The position numbers were made by a program, and so were the translations under genes. A stretch of DNA of 64,000 nt from Myxococcus stipitatus (GTDB lineage Bacteria > Myxococcota > Myxococcia > Myxococcales > Myxococcaceae), in NCBI RefSeq assembly GCF_021412625.1, contig NZ_JAKCFI010000003.1, forward strand, positions 496,001 to 560,000. Direction: 5' to 3'. Positions 42,093-51,965 of this stretch are shown here, in pieces (the first letter of the stretch is position 1; every line of letters begins with the position of its first letter). Below the pieces are notes generated by a model. It was not told the origin of the DNA and ran no database searches. It worked only from the letters and a program-made list of their open reading frames with translations.

Positions 42093-44969
42093 CTACGCCT
42101 TCGCCCCCTGGCGCTGGGTCGCGCGCTTGAGCACCAGCTCCTCCACGACGCGGCGCACGCGGCCCTCGTCGAAGGGCTTCTCCAGGAGCAGGTTGGGGAT
42201 GCTGGCGAGGAACTCTCGCGCGCCGGTGGTGAACGCGCCGCCGGAGACGAACACGAACCGCCCCTCCAGCCCGGCGCGGGAGCGCCGCACGGACTCGTAG
42301 ACGTCGCGCCCCGTCAGGTCCGGCATCATCACGTCGCACAGCACCGCGTCCGGCTCCAGCCCCTGCTCCAGCAGCTCCAGCGCCTGCCGCCCGCTGTTGG
42401 CCACGGCCACCTCATGCCCGCGCAGGATTCGCTGCAACACGCGCCCCACCGCCGGCTCGTCGTCCACCACCAGCACCCGGCCGCGTGGGCTGCTCGGCGC
42501 CTGTCGCTGCGCCGTCGCTCCCGCCGCCGCGCGCGCCGCCTCCGTCGCGGACTCCGACGTGGGCAGCACCACGCGGAAGCTGGTGCCCTTGCCGGGCTCG
42601 CTCTCCACGCTGATTTCACCGCCCAGCCCGTGGACGATGCTGTGACAGATGGACAGCCCCAGGCCCGTGCCCACGCCCACCGGCTTGGTGGTGAAGAACG
42701 GGTCGAAGATGCGGTCGATGACCTCGCGCGGAATCCCCACGCCGGTGTCCTGCACCTCCACGATGACCCGGCCCGCGCCGTCCCTGCGCGTCACCAGCCG
42801 GATCTCGTTCCGGTGCGCCATGCCCTCCGGAATCGCCTGCGCGGCGTTGACCACCAGGTTGAGGAACACCTGGCTCAGCTTCCCCTCGTTCGCCATCACG
42901 AGCGGGATGTTCCCGTACTCGCGCCGCAGCTGCGCGCGGTGGCGAATCTCGTTCGCCGCCATCATCGCCACCGACTCCAGCACCCCGTGCACGTCCAGCG
43001 GCGACACGCGCTCCTCGTCCGGCCGGGAGAACGTCTTGAGCTGGCGGACGATCTGCCGCACCCGCTCCGCGCCCTCGCACGCCTCGCTGAGCACCTCCGC
43101 CCATTCGGCCAGGTCCGGCTCGCCCCGCAGCCGCGCCTGGAGCGCGGCCCCGCCTTCCCCGGGCGGCAGGTTGCGGTGGAACTCCTCCGCCAGGAAGCTC
43201 AGGTTGGACAGCACGAAGGCCAGCGGGTTGTTGATTTCGTGCGCGATGCCCGCCGCCAGCGTGCCCACCGACGCCAGCCGGTCCGCCAGCGTCAGCCGCG
43301 CCTGCAGCTGCCGCTGCTCCGTCACGTCGCGGGCGATGGACACCACCGCCGGCTGACCGTCGAAGCGCAGGGGCAGCGACACCACCTCCGCCACGCGCGT
43401 GCGCCCGTCGCGCCGCACCAGCCGCCGCTCGCCGGTGAGCGCCCCCGCCTTGGCCGCCTCCGGGCTGCGCATGTCCTTCATGAAGTCGGACAGCTTGCGC
43501 CCCACCAGCTGCTCCGCGCGCTCGAAGCCCAGCGTGCTCACCAGCGCCGCGTTGGCGTAGACGACGTGCCCGTCCCGCTCGATGGCCGCCGCGTCCGGCA
43601 CGCCCTCCAGCAGCGCGCGGAAGCTCGCCTCCGACAGCCGCAGCGCCTCCTCCGCCTGCCGCCGTTCGGTGATGTCGCGCGCCAGGCCCTCCACCGCGAC
43701 CACGCGCCCGGACGCGTCCATCACCGGCGCCACCACGTGCTCCAGCCACAACGTGCGCCCGTCCGGGTGGAGGAAGCGCACCACCACCGGCGCCCCCACC
43801 GACGCGCGCGGCGTCTCCAACAGCCGCTCCAGCGCCGCCCGGTCCTCCGGGTGGATGCGCCGGTACCACAGGTCCGCGTCGCCGTAGTGCGCCACCGGCC
43901 CGTAGCCCAGCTTCGCGTGCGCCACGCGGCTGACGTAGACGAAGCCCCGGGGCGCTTCGCAGCGGTACAGGTACAGCACGTCCGACGCGTTCTCCGCCAG
44001 CTGCCGGAAGCGCCGCTCCCGCTCGCGCAGCGCGCGCTCCGACTCGCGCCGCTCCAGCGCCACCGACAGCGCGCCCGCCGCCGCCGACAGCAGGTCCACC
44101 TCCAGCCGGTCCCACCGCCGCTCCTCGGAGCAGTTGTCGAAGCCGACGAAGCCCACCAGCACGCCCTGCACGCGCAGGGGCAGCACCAGGATGGAGAGGA
44201 TGCCCTGCGGCTGCAGCAGCTCGCGCTCCGCGGCGGGGAAGCCCACCACCAGCCCCTCGATGACCTCCCCGCGCGACAGCGTCTCGTTCCAGCGCCGCAG
44301 GTGCGGCTCCATGGACAGGTTCTGCAAGTCGGGGTTGTCGATCTCCGCCTTCACCCCCGGCGCGCACCACTCCGCGCGCTGGCTGCACAAGAGCTCCGCG
44401 TCCGCGCCCCGGTGCAGCTCGAACACGTAGACGCGGCTGGCCCCCGCCGCCTGGCCCAGCGGCGGCAGCACCGGCCCGTACAGGTCCCCGCCGTCGCGCA
44501 CCGCCAGCAGCCGCTGCTGCATCTCCACCAGCGCCGTGAGGTAGCGCTCGCGCCGCGCCAGCGCCCCGTCCGCCGCCTTGCGCTCGGTGATGTCGTTGAG
44601 CGTGCCGGACGTGCCGATCAGCGTGCCATCCTCGGCCACCATCCGCCGCGCGAACGCCTCCACCCAGCGGAAGCCGCTGTCGCGCGACAGGTAGCGCACC
44701 TCGCCGCGCGTCGCCTCGCCCTCCTCCTCCATCAACTGCCGGAACGCCTCCGCGCTGCGCTCCAGGTCCTCCGGGTGCACGAAGCCCAGGAAGGGCTTGC
44801 CCAGCGACGCCTCCACCGTGTGGCCGGTGATGTCCGCCCACGCCGGGTTGAGGAACGTCCAGTTCCCCTCCGCGTCCGTCTGGAACACCACCTCCTTCAA
44901 GCTGTCGATGACGAGCCGGTAGCGGCGCTCGTGAGGTGTCCAGTCAGGCCTGGGGGGCGGCTTCTGCAT
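42093..44969 (-). CDS. PAS/GAF hybrid sensor histidine kinase with C-terminal receiver
   Basis: 958 residues from an ATG at 44969; a TTG at 45029 is possible. Domains in order: PAS (~18-140, ending TLNDITERK), GAF (~150-310; LAVRDGGDLYGPVLPPLGQAAGASRVYVFELHR), PAS (~325-450, ending GLARDITERR), PAS (~460-570, ending SIARDVTEQR), HisKA with phospho-His in AAGIAHEINNPLAFVLSNL, HATPase (DTGVGIPREVIDRIFDPFFTTKP, GTGLGLSICHSIV) and a receiver (VLVVDDEPAVGRVLQRIL, CDVMMPD). No membrane helix, so it is cytoplasmic. The first of three clustered kinases; divergent from the next. Confidence 0.95.
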   Translation of the reverse strand: MQKPPPRPDWTPHERRYRLVIDSLKEVVFQTDAEGNWTFLNPAWADITGHTVEASLGKPFLGFVHPEDLERSAEAFRQLMEEEGEATRGEVRYLSRDSGFRWVEAFARRMVAEDGTLIGTSGTLNDITERKAADGALARRERYLTALVEMQQRLLAVRDGGDLYGPVLPPLGQAAGASRVYVFELHRGADAELLCSQRAEWCAPGVKAEIDNPDLQNLSMEPHLRRWNETLSRGEVIEGLVVGFPAAERELLQPQGILSILVLPLRVQGVLVGFVGFDNCSEERRWDRLEVDLLSAAAGALSVALERRESERALRERERRFRQLAENASDVLYLYRCEAPRGFVYVSRVAHAKLGYGPVAHYGDADLWYRRIHPEDRAALERLLETPRASVGAPVVVRFLHPDGRTLWLEHVVAPVMDASGRVVAVEGLARDITERRQAEEALRLSEASFRALLEGVPDAAAIERDGHVVYANAALVSTLGFERAEQLVGRKLSDFMKDMRSPEAAKAGALTGERRLVRRDGRTRVAEVVSLPLRFDGQPAVVSIARDVTEQRQLQARLTLADRLASVGTLAAGIAHEINNPLAFVLSNLSFLAEEFHRNLPPGEGGAALQARLRGEPDLAEWAEVLSEACEGAERVRQIVRQLKTFSRPDEERVSPLDVHGVLESVAMMAANEIRHRAQLRREYGNIPLVMANEGKLSQVFLNLVVNAAQAIPEGMAHRNEIRLVTRRDGAGRVIVEVQDTGVGIPREVIDRIFDPFFTTKPVGVGTGLGLSICHSIVHGLGGEISVESEPGKGTSFRVVLPTSESATEAARAAAGATAQRQAPSSPRGRVLVVDDEPAVGRVLQRILRGHEVAVANSGRQALELLEQGLEPDAVLCDVMMPDLTGRDVYESVRRSRAGLEGRFVFVSGGAFTTGAREFLASIPNLLLEKPFDEGRVRRVVEELVLKRATQRQGAKA

Positions 44970-45171
44970 GTTGAGGCTCGAGGAGGAGGACCGCTCGGTC
45001 CGGGCACGGGGTGTCCGGGCGATGTACAACTATCCAACGATTCAGGATTTCCTGTCGTCCAGGCAAGGGGGCTTGCCTGACACCGTGAAGGTTGGGATTC
45101 GGACCGCTCCCTCTCCCGTGTTGTGAGAGGGCAGGGGGTTGGCTTCCTTCCGGACGGGTGGGGATGCCACC

Positions 45172-46923
45172 ATGCAACGAGCGGGGAAGCCTTCCATGTC
45201 CTCTGGTCGCGCCCAGCTTCCAATGCCGCACCCGCTTCCCGGGGAGCGGAGCGGCTCGGTGCGTCCCCACGACGCGGCGCTGGGCCTGCTCGCCGAGCAG
45301 ACGACCGATGGGCTCATCCTCGTGGACGCACGTGGACACGTGCTCGCATTCAACACCGAGGCGGGCCGCCAGTTCCTCATCTCCGCGCCGCGCGCGCTCG
45401 AACGCGGCGCGCTGCCCGGGTGCGTCTGGGTTCGCGCGGACGAACCTTCCATCCCATTGGAACTTTCGCCATTGGAGCGCGCGCTCACGGGCGAGGTGGT
45501 GCGGGAGGAGCGCTGGGGCGTGCGTCGCCCGGATGGGACGGTGGTGGTGTTGCGCGGGAGCGCGTGGCGGTACGGGGAGGCGGCGGGGGTGCTGCTGCGC
45601 ACGCGCGAGGAGCGCACGTCGCGGCTGGACGTGGCGGGCGCGGCGCGGCTGCTGGCGGAGGCGGGCGCGCTGCTGGGCATGGAGCTGGACACGGAGGCGC
45701 GGCTGGAGCCGCTGCTGCGCCTGTTGGTGCCGACGCTGGCGGACGCGGGCGTGTTGTTCCTGGGCCCCGCGGGCGAGCCGGTGCGTCCGGTGGCCGCGCT
45801 CCACGCGGAGCCGGAGCGACACGTACTCCTGGTGGAGATGCTGCGCCGCTACCCGCCGGACGCGCAGGAGCCGCGCGGCCTGCCGGCCCTGTTCCTCACC
45901 GGCCGGACGGAGCGGGTGGAGGCGCTGACGCCCGCGCAGCAGGTGGCCTCCACGCGGGACGCGGAGCACGCGCGGCTGCTCTTGTCGCTGGGGCTGACGG
46001 GCTACCTGGGCGTGCCGCTGGTGGCGCGGGGGCGCGTCATCGGCGCGCTGCTCCTGTTCCGCACGGAGGGGGCGCGGGCCTTCAGCGACGAGGAGGAGCG
46101 GCTGGCGGAGGAGCTGGCCCGGCGCACGGCGCTGGCGCTGGACAACGCGCGGCTGTTGCGCGAGGCGCGCGAGGCGGTGCGGCTGCGCGACGAGTTCCTG
46201 GGCATCGCCAGCCACGAGCTGAAGACGCCCCTGACGCCGCTGCACTTGAAGGTGCAGCTGCTCCAGCGGCAGGTGGACCTGATGGCGGCGCACGGCCGGC
46301 CCGTCAACGCCGAGCGCGTCTCCGAGACGCTCGACGTGGTGCAGCGGCAGGTGCGCAAGCTGACGAGCCTGGTGGACAACCTGCTGGACGTGTCGCGCAT
46401 CACCGCGGGCCGGCTGCGGTTGGAGCTGGAGGAGATGGACCTGGCGAGCGTGGCGGCGGAAATCGTCTACCGCTTCGCCCCGTCCGCCATGCAGCTGCAC
46501 TGCTCGCTGGAGATGCACGCGCCGGTGCCGGTGCTGGGGCGGTGGGACCGGCTGCGGCTGGAGCAGGTGGTGACGAACCTGCTGTCCAACGCGCTGAAGT
46601 ACGGCGCGGGGCAGCCGGTGCGCCTGAGCGTGGAGGCGGAGGGGCGCACCGCGCGGCTCACGGTGCAGGACGGCGGCATCGGCATCGCCCCGGCGGACCT
46701 GCCGCGCATCTTCGAGCGCTTCGAGCGCGCGGTGAGCGACCGGCACTACGGCGGGCTGGGGCTGGGGCTCTACATCACCCGGCAGATCGTCGAGGCGTTC
46801 GGCGGCAGCGTGCGCGCCACCAGCGAGCTGGGGCGTGGCTCCACCTTCGTGCTGGAGCTGCCCCGGGGCGACATCCCCGAGGAGTGCCTGGCCCCGCCCG
46901 GCGCGCCGGAGGTGGCGCCCTGA
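45172..46923 (+). CDS. PAS/GAF sensor histidine kinase
   Basis: 583 residues from an ATG at 45172; ATG 45196 is an alternative. PAS (~40-110, QTTDGLILVDARGHVLAFNTEAGRQFL), then GAF (~175-330; ADAGVLFLGPAGEPVRPVAAL, TGYLGVPLVARGRVIGALLLFRTEG), HisKA with ASHELKTPLTPLHLKVQLL and HATPase with VTNLLSNALKYG, HYGGLGLGLYITRQIV. No membrane helix. Its kinase core is closely related to that of the convergent membrane kinase at 46925 (SHELRTPLTP, HYGGLGLGLFICREIV). No response regulator is adjacent. The two stop codons are one base apart. Confidence 0.94.
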   Translation: MQRAGKPSMSSGRAQLPMPHPLPGERSGSVRPHDAALGLLAEQTTDGLILVDARGHVLAFNTEAGRQFLISAPRALERGALPGCVWVRADEPSIPLELSPLERALTGEVVREERWGVRRPDGTVVVLRGSAWRYGEAAGVLLRTREERTSRLDVAGAARLLAEAGALLGMELDTEARLEPLLRLLVPTLADAGVLFLGPAGEPVRPVAALHAEPERHVLLVEMLRRYPPDAQEPRGLPALFLTGRTERVEALTPAQQVASTRDAEHARLLLSLGLTGYLGVPLVARGRVIGALLLFRTEGARAFSDEEERLAEELARRTALALDNARLLREAREAVRLRDEFLGIASHELKTPLTPLHLKVQLLQRQVDLMAAHGRPVNAERVSETLDVVQRQVRKLTSLVDNLLDVSRITAGRLRLELEEMDLASVAAEIVYRFAPSAMQLHCSLEMHAPVPVLGRWDRLRLEQVVTNLLSNALKYGAGQPVRLSVEAEGRTARLTVQDGGIGIAPADLPRIFERFERAVSDRHYGGLGLGLYITRQIVEAFGGSVRATSELGRGSTFVLELPRGDIPEECLAPPGAPEVAP

Positions 46924-46924
46924 G

Positions 46925-49468
46925 TCAGGCCGCGTCGCGGCGCGAGGCGTCCGCCGGCTCCGCCCGCCGCGTTGGCGCGAAGCGGGGCAGCCGGACGTGG
47001 AAGACGCTGCCCTGCTGCGGCCCCGGGCTCTCCGCCCAGATGGTGCCGCCGTGGCGCTCGACGATTTCGCGACAGATGAAGAGGCCCAGCCCCAGCCCGC
47101 CGTAGTGGCGCGCGGTGGCGTTGGACGCGCGGGCGAAGGGCCGGAACAGCGACGACAGGCTCTCCGGGGGAATGCCGATGCCCTGGTCCCGCACGTGGAC
47201 GTGGACCTCCGTGGCGGACTCCTCCAGCGTCATGCGCACGGCGCCGCCCTGGGGGGAGTAGCGCACGGCGTTGCTGACCAGGTTGGTGAGCACCTGGTCC
47301 AGGCGCGGCGCGTCCCAGTCGCCCTCCACCGGGTGGGTCGGCACCTCCAGCTCGAAGGTGATGCCGCCCTCGGCGCGCACCTCGAAGCGCTCCATCACCT
47401 CGCCCAGCACGGGCACCAGGTCCACGCGGTGCCGCTCCAGCTCGAAGCGGCCCCCCTGGATGCGCGCGGTGTCGAGCAGGTCGTCCACCAGCCGCGTCAG
47501 CCGCTCCGTCTGCCGGGCCATGGAGCGCAGCGCCTTGAGCAGCCGCTCTCGCTCCGGGAAGTCGCCGCTCTTCTCCAGGCGCTGGAGGGTGAGCGCGGCG
47601 AAGCCCCGCAGCGGGGTGAGCGGCGTGCGCAGCTCGTGGCTCGCCACGCTGAGGAACTCCTCTCGCGTGCGCACCGCCTCCTTCAGCTCCGCCTGCGCCG
47701 CGCCGGTGCGGGCCGCCATCTCGTTGAAGCCGCGCGCCAGCTCCCCCAGCTCGTCGTCCTCCTCCTCCTCGACGCGCCGGTCCAGCTCGCCCGAGGCCAG
47801 CGCCGCGGTGGCCGCGCGCAGCGTGCCCAGGCGGCGGATGACGTCGCGGGCCACCACCTGCGACAGCGTCAGGGACAGCAGCACGCCCAGCACCAGCAGG
47901 CCGATGACCGCCGCGCTCATCTGGGTGATGGCCCCGTACGCCACGCCCAGCTCCTGCGTCACCACCACGCTCCACGCCGCGCCCTCCACGGGCGCCTCGG
48001 CCGCGAGCACGCGCCGGTCCGCCGCGTCGAAGGCCTCCAGCACGCCGCCGCCGGGCCGGTCCAGCTCCTCGCTCAGCGTCTCCGGCAGGTGGGCGCGGCC
48101 CAGCAGCTGGGCGCCCCGGGCCGTGTCCCGCAGGATTTCCCGCCCGCGCCGGTCGAGCACCTGCACGCGGAAGCGCTGGGACGCGGGCGTGGCCGCGTCG
48201 CTCAGCCGCTCCAGCGACAGCAGGCCCACCAGCATGCCCCGCCGAGCGCCGCCCCACTCCAGCGGCAGCGCCATGGCCACCAGGGGGCGGTTCTTCGGAC
48301 GGAAGAAGGGCGGCGACAGGGCGATGCCCTCGGCGGGGAGCGGCTCCGGGAAGTGCGTCCCCACCGGGAAGCCCCAGCCCTCCAGTCCCTCGGAGGTCGC
48401 CAGCACCGCGCCGTCCGCGTCCACGGCCAGCGCCGCGTCGAAGGCGCGCTGCCGGGCGGCGAGGTTGGACAGGTAGGGCTCCAGCTTCTCCCGGTCGCCC
48501 GCGGCGAGCACCGCGCGGAAGCCCGGTGACTCCAGCAGCAGGTGCAGCGATTGGCGCGAGCCGTCCAGGTAGCGGCGCAGGAAGTCCGCCTCGCCCGCGG
48601 CGGCGTAGCGCGTGTCTTCGCGCACCTGCTGCTCGATGGCCAGCTGCGCGAAGAAGGCCGCCAGTCCTCCCAGCGCGAGCAGCGGCACCAGCCCCGCGAA
48701 GGCCAGGCCCCGCAGGAGCTTCCAGCCCACGGTGCGGGGGGCGCGCGGACGCAGCTCCAGCGCCTGCGCCAGGCACGCCAGCGCCAGCACCGTGTACACG
48801 GTGGCCCCCATCCACGACATGCTCCGGGCGAGCGAGTACGCCAGCAGCGCGAAGGGCAGCGTCAGGAGCCCCAGCAGCCACCGGGGCGCGCGCGGGGGCA
48901 GCCAGCGCGTGGGCAGCATCAACCCCACGCCGCCCACGGTGAACAGCAGGCCCACCAGCGGACGCAGCGGCGCCAGGTGCGCGTAGACGGACAACGGGAA
49001 GCGCTCGGGCACCGACAGCATGGCCACGCCGAAGCCAGAGCCGATGAGCGCGGACAGGCCCCGCAACATGGGGCGGTGGCGCATGCTGGGGAGCGCCTCC
49101 AGCAGCAGGCCCATGAAGAGCAGCGGGTAGAGGACGATGCCCGTGAGGCTGCCGGGGATGACGTTGAGCACCCACCAGTACAGCGCCATCGCCGCGCAGA
49201 GCAGCAGCCGGCTGCCCACGTCCAACCAGCGCGGCGAGCGCGGATACAGCAGCGCCACCAGCAGCGAGATGCTGCCGACGAGGAAGATGAGCCCCAGCAC
49301 CCGGACATACGGATACAGCGGCCGGAACGCGGCCATCCGGAACTCGTAGGGCACGTACGTCATCAGCACGCCGAACATCAGCCCGATGAAGGCGACGGGC
49401 CAGGTGACCGGCAGCAGCGTGTGGGGGTGGGCGGCCTGGAGCGAACGCGGTGCGGGATGGGCGGACAT
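46925..49468 (-). CDS. Membrane sensor histidine kinase with multi-helix N-terminus and cache-like domain
   Basis: 847 residues. ATG at 49468 preferred (GGGAAG just upstream). About eight membrane helices in the first ~235 residues (for example VAFIGLMFGVLMTYVPYEF, VLGLIFLVGSISLLVALLY, LLCAAMALYWWVLNVI), then another helix near 250-270 and a periplasmic cache-like domain (~275-500) holding AALAVDADGAVLATSEGLEGWGFPVG. A further helix (VIGLLVLGVLLSLTLSQVV) leads to HAMP, HisKA (ASHELRTPLTPLRGF) and HATPase. The N-terminal helical block resembles MASE-type integral sensor modules. Likely senses two inputs, in the membrane and outside. Confidence 0.93.
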   Translation of the reverse strand: MSAHPAPRSLQAAHPHTLLPVTWPVAFIGLMFGVLMTYVPYEFRMAAFRPLYPYVRVLGLIFLVGSISLLVALLYPRSPRWLDVGSRLLLCAAMALYWWVLNVIPGSLTGIVLYPLLFMGLLLEALPSMRHRPMLRGLSALIGSGFGVAMLSVPERFPLSVYAHLAPLRPLVGLLFTVGGVGLMLPTRWLPPRAPRWLLGLLTLPFALLAYSLARSMSWMGATVYTVLALACLAQALELRPRAPRTVGWKLLRGLAFAGLVPLLALGGLAAFFAQLAIEQQVREDTRYAAAGEADFLRRYLDGSRQSLHLLLESPGFRAVLAAGDREKLEPYLSNLAARQRAFDAALAVDADGAVLATSEGLEGWGFPVGTHFPEPLPAEGIALSPPFFRPKNRPLVAMALPLEWGGARRGMLVGLLSLERLSDAATPASQRFRVQVLDRRGREILRDTARGAQLLGRAHLPETLSEELDRPGGGVLEAFDAADRRVLAAEAPVEGAAWSVVVTQELGVAYGAITQMSAAVIGLLVLGVLLSLTLSQVVARDVIRRLGTLRAATAALASGELDRRVEEEEDDELGELARGFNEMAARTGAAQAELKEAVRTREEFLSVASHELRTPLTPLRGFAALTLQRLEKSGDFPERERLLKALRSMARQTERLTRLVDDLLDTARIQGGRFELERHRVDLVPVLGEVMERFEVRAEGGITFELEVPTHPVEGDWDAPRLDQVLTNLVSNAVRYSPQGGAVRMTLEESATEVHVHVRDQGIGIPPESLSSLFRPFARASNATARHYGGLGLGLFICREIVERHGGTIWAESPGPQQGSVFHVRLPRFAPTRRAEPADASRRDAA

Positions 49469-49571
49469 CTTCTTCCCGGATTCACGCGTGTCGGGGCCCA
49501 TGGATTCTAGTGCTCGCTGACGTTTCGTCCGGGGCCTGACACCCGGGGCGCCCGCGGTGGGACAGCTCGCC

Positions 49572-50087
49572 TCACGCCACCTCGAGCACCGTCCACTCGC
49601 GCACCTCGCCGGCCAGGGTGACCTCCACCGTGTCGCCGGCCTTGCGGCCCATGAGCGCGCGCCCCACGGGCGACGCGGGGGTGATGACGGACAGGAAGCC
49701 GTCCCCGCCGGGCCCCGTCAATTCGGTGCCCGCGCCCACCGGCAGCATGAAGAAGGTGCGCTCGGCGAAGCCCTCCTCGTCCTCGGTGCTCACGTCCACC
49801 AGCGCGCCCAGGCCCACGGGCCCCTGGCGCGGGAAGCGCGGCATGGCCCCCTTGCCGAAGTTCGTCAGCGCCTGGAGCTCCTCCTGGACGCGGCGAGCGC
49901 GGTTGGCCTGGCCCGTGGCCAGACTGCCGAACTCCAGCGCCGCGCGGCCGTCTTCCTTCTTCTCCGACTCGGTGGCCAGGCTGCGAGCCGCTTCGCGCGC
50001 CTCGGCCTCGGCCCGGTGGGCCAGCCGGTCGCTCTGCTGGAGGCGCTCGGCGAGCTGGAGCAGGAGTGCCTGCTTGTCGAGTGACAT
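49572..50087 (-). CDS. GreA/GreB family transcription elongation factor-like protein
   Basis: 171 residues. N-terminal coiled coil (MSLDKQALLLQLAERLQQSDRLAHRAEAEAREAARSLATESEKKEDGRAALEFGSLATGQANRARRVQEELQAL, to ~75) and a C-terminal FKBP-like domain (VGLGALVDVSTEDEEGFAERTFFMLPVGAGTEL, ITPASPVGRALMGRKAGDTVEV), the normal GreA/GreB plan. Gre factors enter the secondary channel of RNA polymerase and rescue backtracked complexes through acidic residues at the coiled-coil tip. Here the tip region has EKKEDGRAALE. Since housekeeping GreA is usually ~158 residues, this is more likely a specialised paralogue. ATG at 50087. Confidence 0.88.
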   Translation of the reverse strand: MSLDKQALLLQLAERLQQSDRLAHRAEAEAREAARSLATESEKKEDGRAALEFGSLATGQANRARRVQEELQALTNFGKGAMPRFPRQGPVGLGALVDVSTEDEEGFAERTFFMLPVGAGTELTGPGGDGFLSVITPASPVGRALMGRKAGDTVEVTLAGEVREWTVLEVA

Positions 50088-50444
50088 GATGACCCATGAC
50101 TGTAGCGGTCTGGCGTGACACCTCCAGTTTTCGTCCACCCCGCGCACCCGCGCCAGTGGGCCGGGGTGGGCGCTCATGCGACGTGACCTGACGCCCCATG
50201 TCCCCAGGCCCGGGGGCCCCGGGCCCGCCGCGCGAGGGATGCGACCTGTGGCGGACGCGCTCGTACGTGGCCAGGGGCAGGGGCCCGGGGCGGTGCCAAG
50301 GCGCGCACGGGGGCAGCGGCGCGTGGCGCGAGGGATGCGACATCCGGCGGACGCGCCCGTACTTCCCGCGAGCGGCCGTATGGCGCGGAGGCGGAGCGGC
50401 GCCGTGGTGGCCGTGGGCGCCCCGCGCGGGAAGAGAGGCGTGAC
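50088..50444. other. Divergent intergenic region with a 37-bp direct repeat, 357 bases
   Basis: Two copies starting with GCGCGAGGGATGCGAC lie at 50230-50266 and 50326-50362, 96 bases apart, with about six differences. I see no promoter consensus and no gene-like frame. The ribosome binding site GAGAGG of the 50445 gene is at the right end. Confidence 0.65.
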
Positions 50445-51965
50445 GTGACGGATGAACGCGACGCGGCGACGACGGGTGAGGAGGAACTGGACGACGAGGC
50501 GTTGGCCTTGGCCCGCTCCCGGCGCGCGCGGGAGGTGGCGGGGGACCTGCTCGCGGGAGTGAAGGGGGTCCAGGTCGGGGGGCGCGAGGGGGTCTTCTTC
50601 GTGTGCCACGACGTGCTGAACGAGGACACGGGGGAGGTGCTCGAGTTCATGCTCGCGACGACGCGGAGCGGCGTCATGCGCCCGGTGCTCGCCGCGAGGC
50701 TGGGGCTGCTTCCCCAGGTCGAGGAGGTCGCGCGCCGGCTGCGCGCGCTGGCGGATGAGTACGGCTTCGGCCGGGAGCCGCCCGCGCACGAGCGGGTGCG
50801 CGCGCTGGCCCGCGAGGTGTTGGAGCGGGTGGGGCTGGATGGCGTCGTCGACGAGGATGACGAGGGACACCTGGTCGTGCGGGTGGAGGAGGTGGACCGG
50901 GAGCGGCTCCGGGTGGTGACGCGGACGCTGGCCACCACGCGGGGGGACGTGCCCCGGCCCGCGCTCATGGCGCGGCTCGGCTGGCTGGAGCCCGCGCGCG
51001 AGCTGGCCCGGCGCTTGTCGTCCCTGGGCTTCGCGCCCGAGCCCACCGCGCTGACGGAGGAGGAGGCGCGGCAGCTCGCCCAGGCGGAGCAGGACCTGCG
51101 GCGGTTGCTCGACGAGGCCATGCTCCCCCTGGACACGCTGCTGTGGGAGGGGCAGGGGCTGAGCCTGCCGGACGCGCGGGACGAGGACGGCGAGGTGTGG
51201 CGGCGGCTGTTGCGGTGGTTCCCCGGCGAGGTGCGCGCGCGGTGGGAGGCGGAGAAGGGCTGGCCGGACGTCCTCGAAACCGACCGCCTGGAGGCGGCGT
51301 TCGAGGCGCTGCGCGCCCGCGGCCTCGTGGCGGAGATGGGCGCCACGGAGACGCTGAGCGGTGGTTGGACGCTGGTGCTCGAACGGGCGGACGCGTGGCG
51401 CGAGAGCGGCGCCGAGCCCGAGCCGTGGGGCGGCACCTACTTCCACATGCAGGACATCGAGGCCGCGCTGGAGGGCCACCCCCTGCACCTCGCCTTCGGG
51501 CACCTCGACGAGGACGCCCCGGATGCCGAGGACGCCCGCGTGGCGGAGGCCGTCCTCGCCGCGCTGCGCGAGCACGGCTTCGACCCGTCCTGGTCCGGCA
51601 ACGTGCACAGCCGCATCCAGGTGCTGCCCGCCTTCACGTGGCGCAGGCGGCGCGCGCGCATCGACACCCAGGAGCGCACGAACCTGGTGGAGCTGGCCCC
51701 GGAGCTGGTGGAGCTGCTGCCCAGGCTGCGCACCCTGACGATTCGCGCCGGGTACCGTGAAGTCGACTTCCGGAAGCTCTCCACGGCGCGCTCGTCCACC
51801 GTCGAGACGCTCGTCGTCACCTACGACGAGGAGGCGGAGGCGCGGGAGGAGCTGCCCGACCTGCTGGCGCTGGCGGGCTCGCTGAGGAAGGAGCGCTTCC
51901 CCCGGCTGCACACCCTCGTCGTCGAGGATGACGGCGGCTTCCAGGAGACCCACGACCTGGGGTGA
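50445..51965 (+). CDS. DUF6891-domain protein with duplicated N-terminal domain
   Basis: 506 residues from a GTG at 50445 with GAGAGG six bases upstream. Two related N-terminal segments are visible: FVCHDVLNEDTGEVLEFMLATTRSGVMRPVLAARLGLL (~50-90) and the later RLRVVTRTLATTRGDVPRPALMARLGWL (~150-185). A DUF6891-like domain follows (~330-400), with the words GGTYFHMQDIEAALEGHPLHLAFGHLDED, AVLAALREHGFDPSWSGNVHSRIQV and FTWRRRR. The C-terminal ~100 residues (NLVELAPELVELLPRLRTLTIRAGYREVDF) look like a short leucine-rich stretch. Cytoplasmic, strongly acidic. No function is known for DUF6891. Confidence 0.82.
   Translation: MTDERDAATTGEEELDDEALALARSRRAREVAGDLLAGVKGVQVGGREGVFFVCHDVLNEDTGEVLEFMLATTRSGVMRPVLAARLGLLPQVEEVARRLRALADEYGFGREPPAHERVRALAREVLERVGLDGVVDEDDEGHLVVRVEEVDRERLRVVTRTLATTRGDVPRPALMARLGWLEPARELARRLSSLGFAPEPTALTEEEARQLAQAEQDLRRLLDEAMLPLDTLLWEGQGLSLPDARDEDGEVWRRLLRWFPGEVRARWEAEKGWPDVLETDRLEAAFEALRARGLVAEMGATETLSGGWTLVLERADAWRESGAEPEPWGGTYFHMQDIEAALEGHPLHLAFGHLDEDAPDAEDARVAEAVLAALREHGFDPSWSGNVHSRIQVLPAFTWRRRRARIDTQERTNLVELAPELVELLPRLRTLTIRAGYREVDFRKLSTARSSTVETLVVTYDEEAEAREELPDLLALAGSLRKERFPRLHTLVVEDDGGFQETHDLG

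Noticed and set aside
42048..45080. 1010-codon plus-strand frame opposite the hybrid kinase gene
   Set aside because: Low-complexity Arg/His/Gln/Leu protein exactly mirroring the kinase coding region; the kinase domains on the minus strand are unmistakable.
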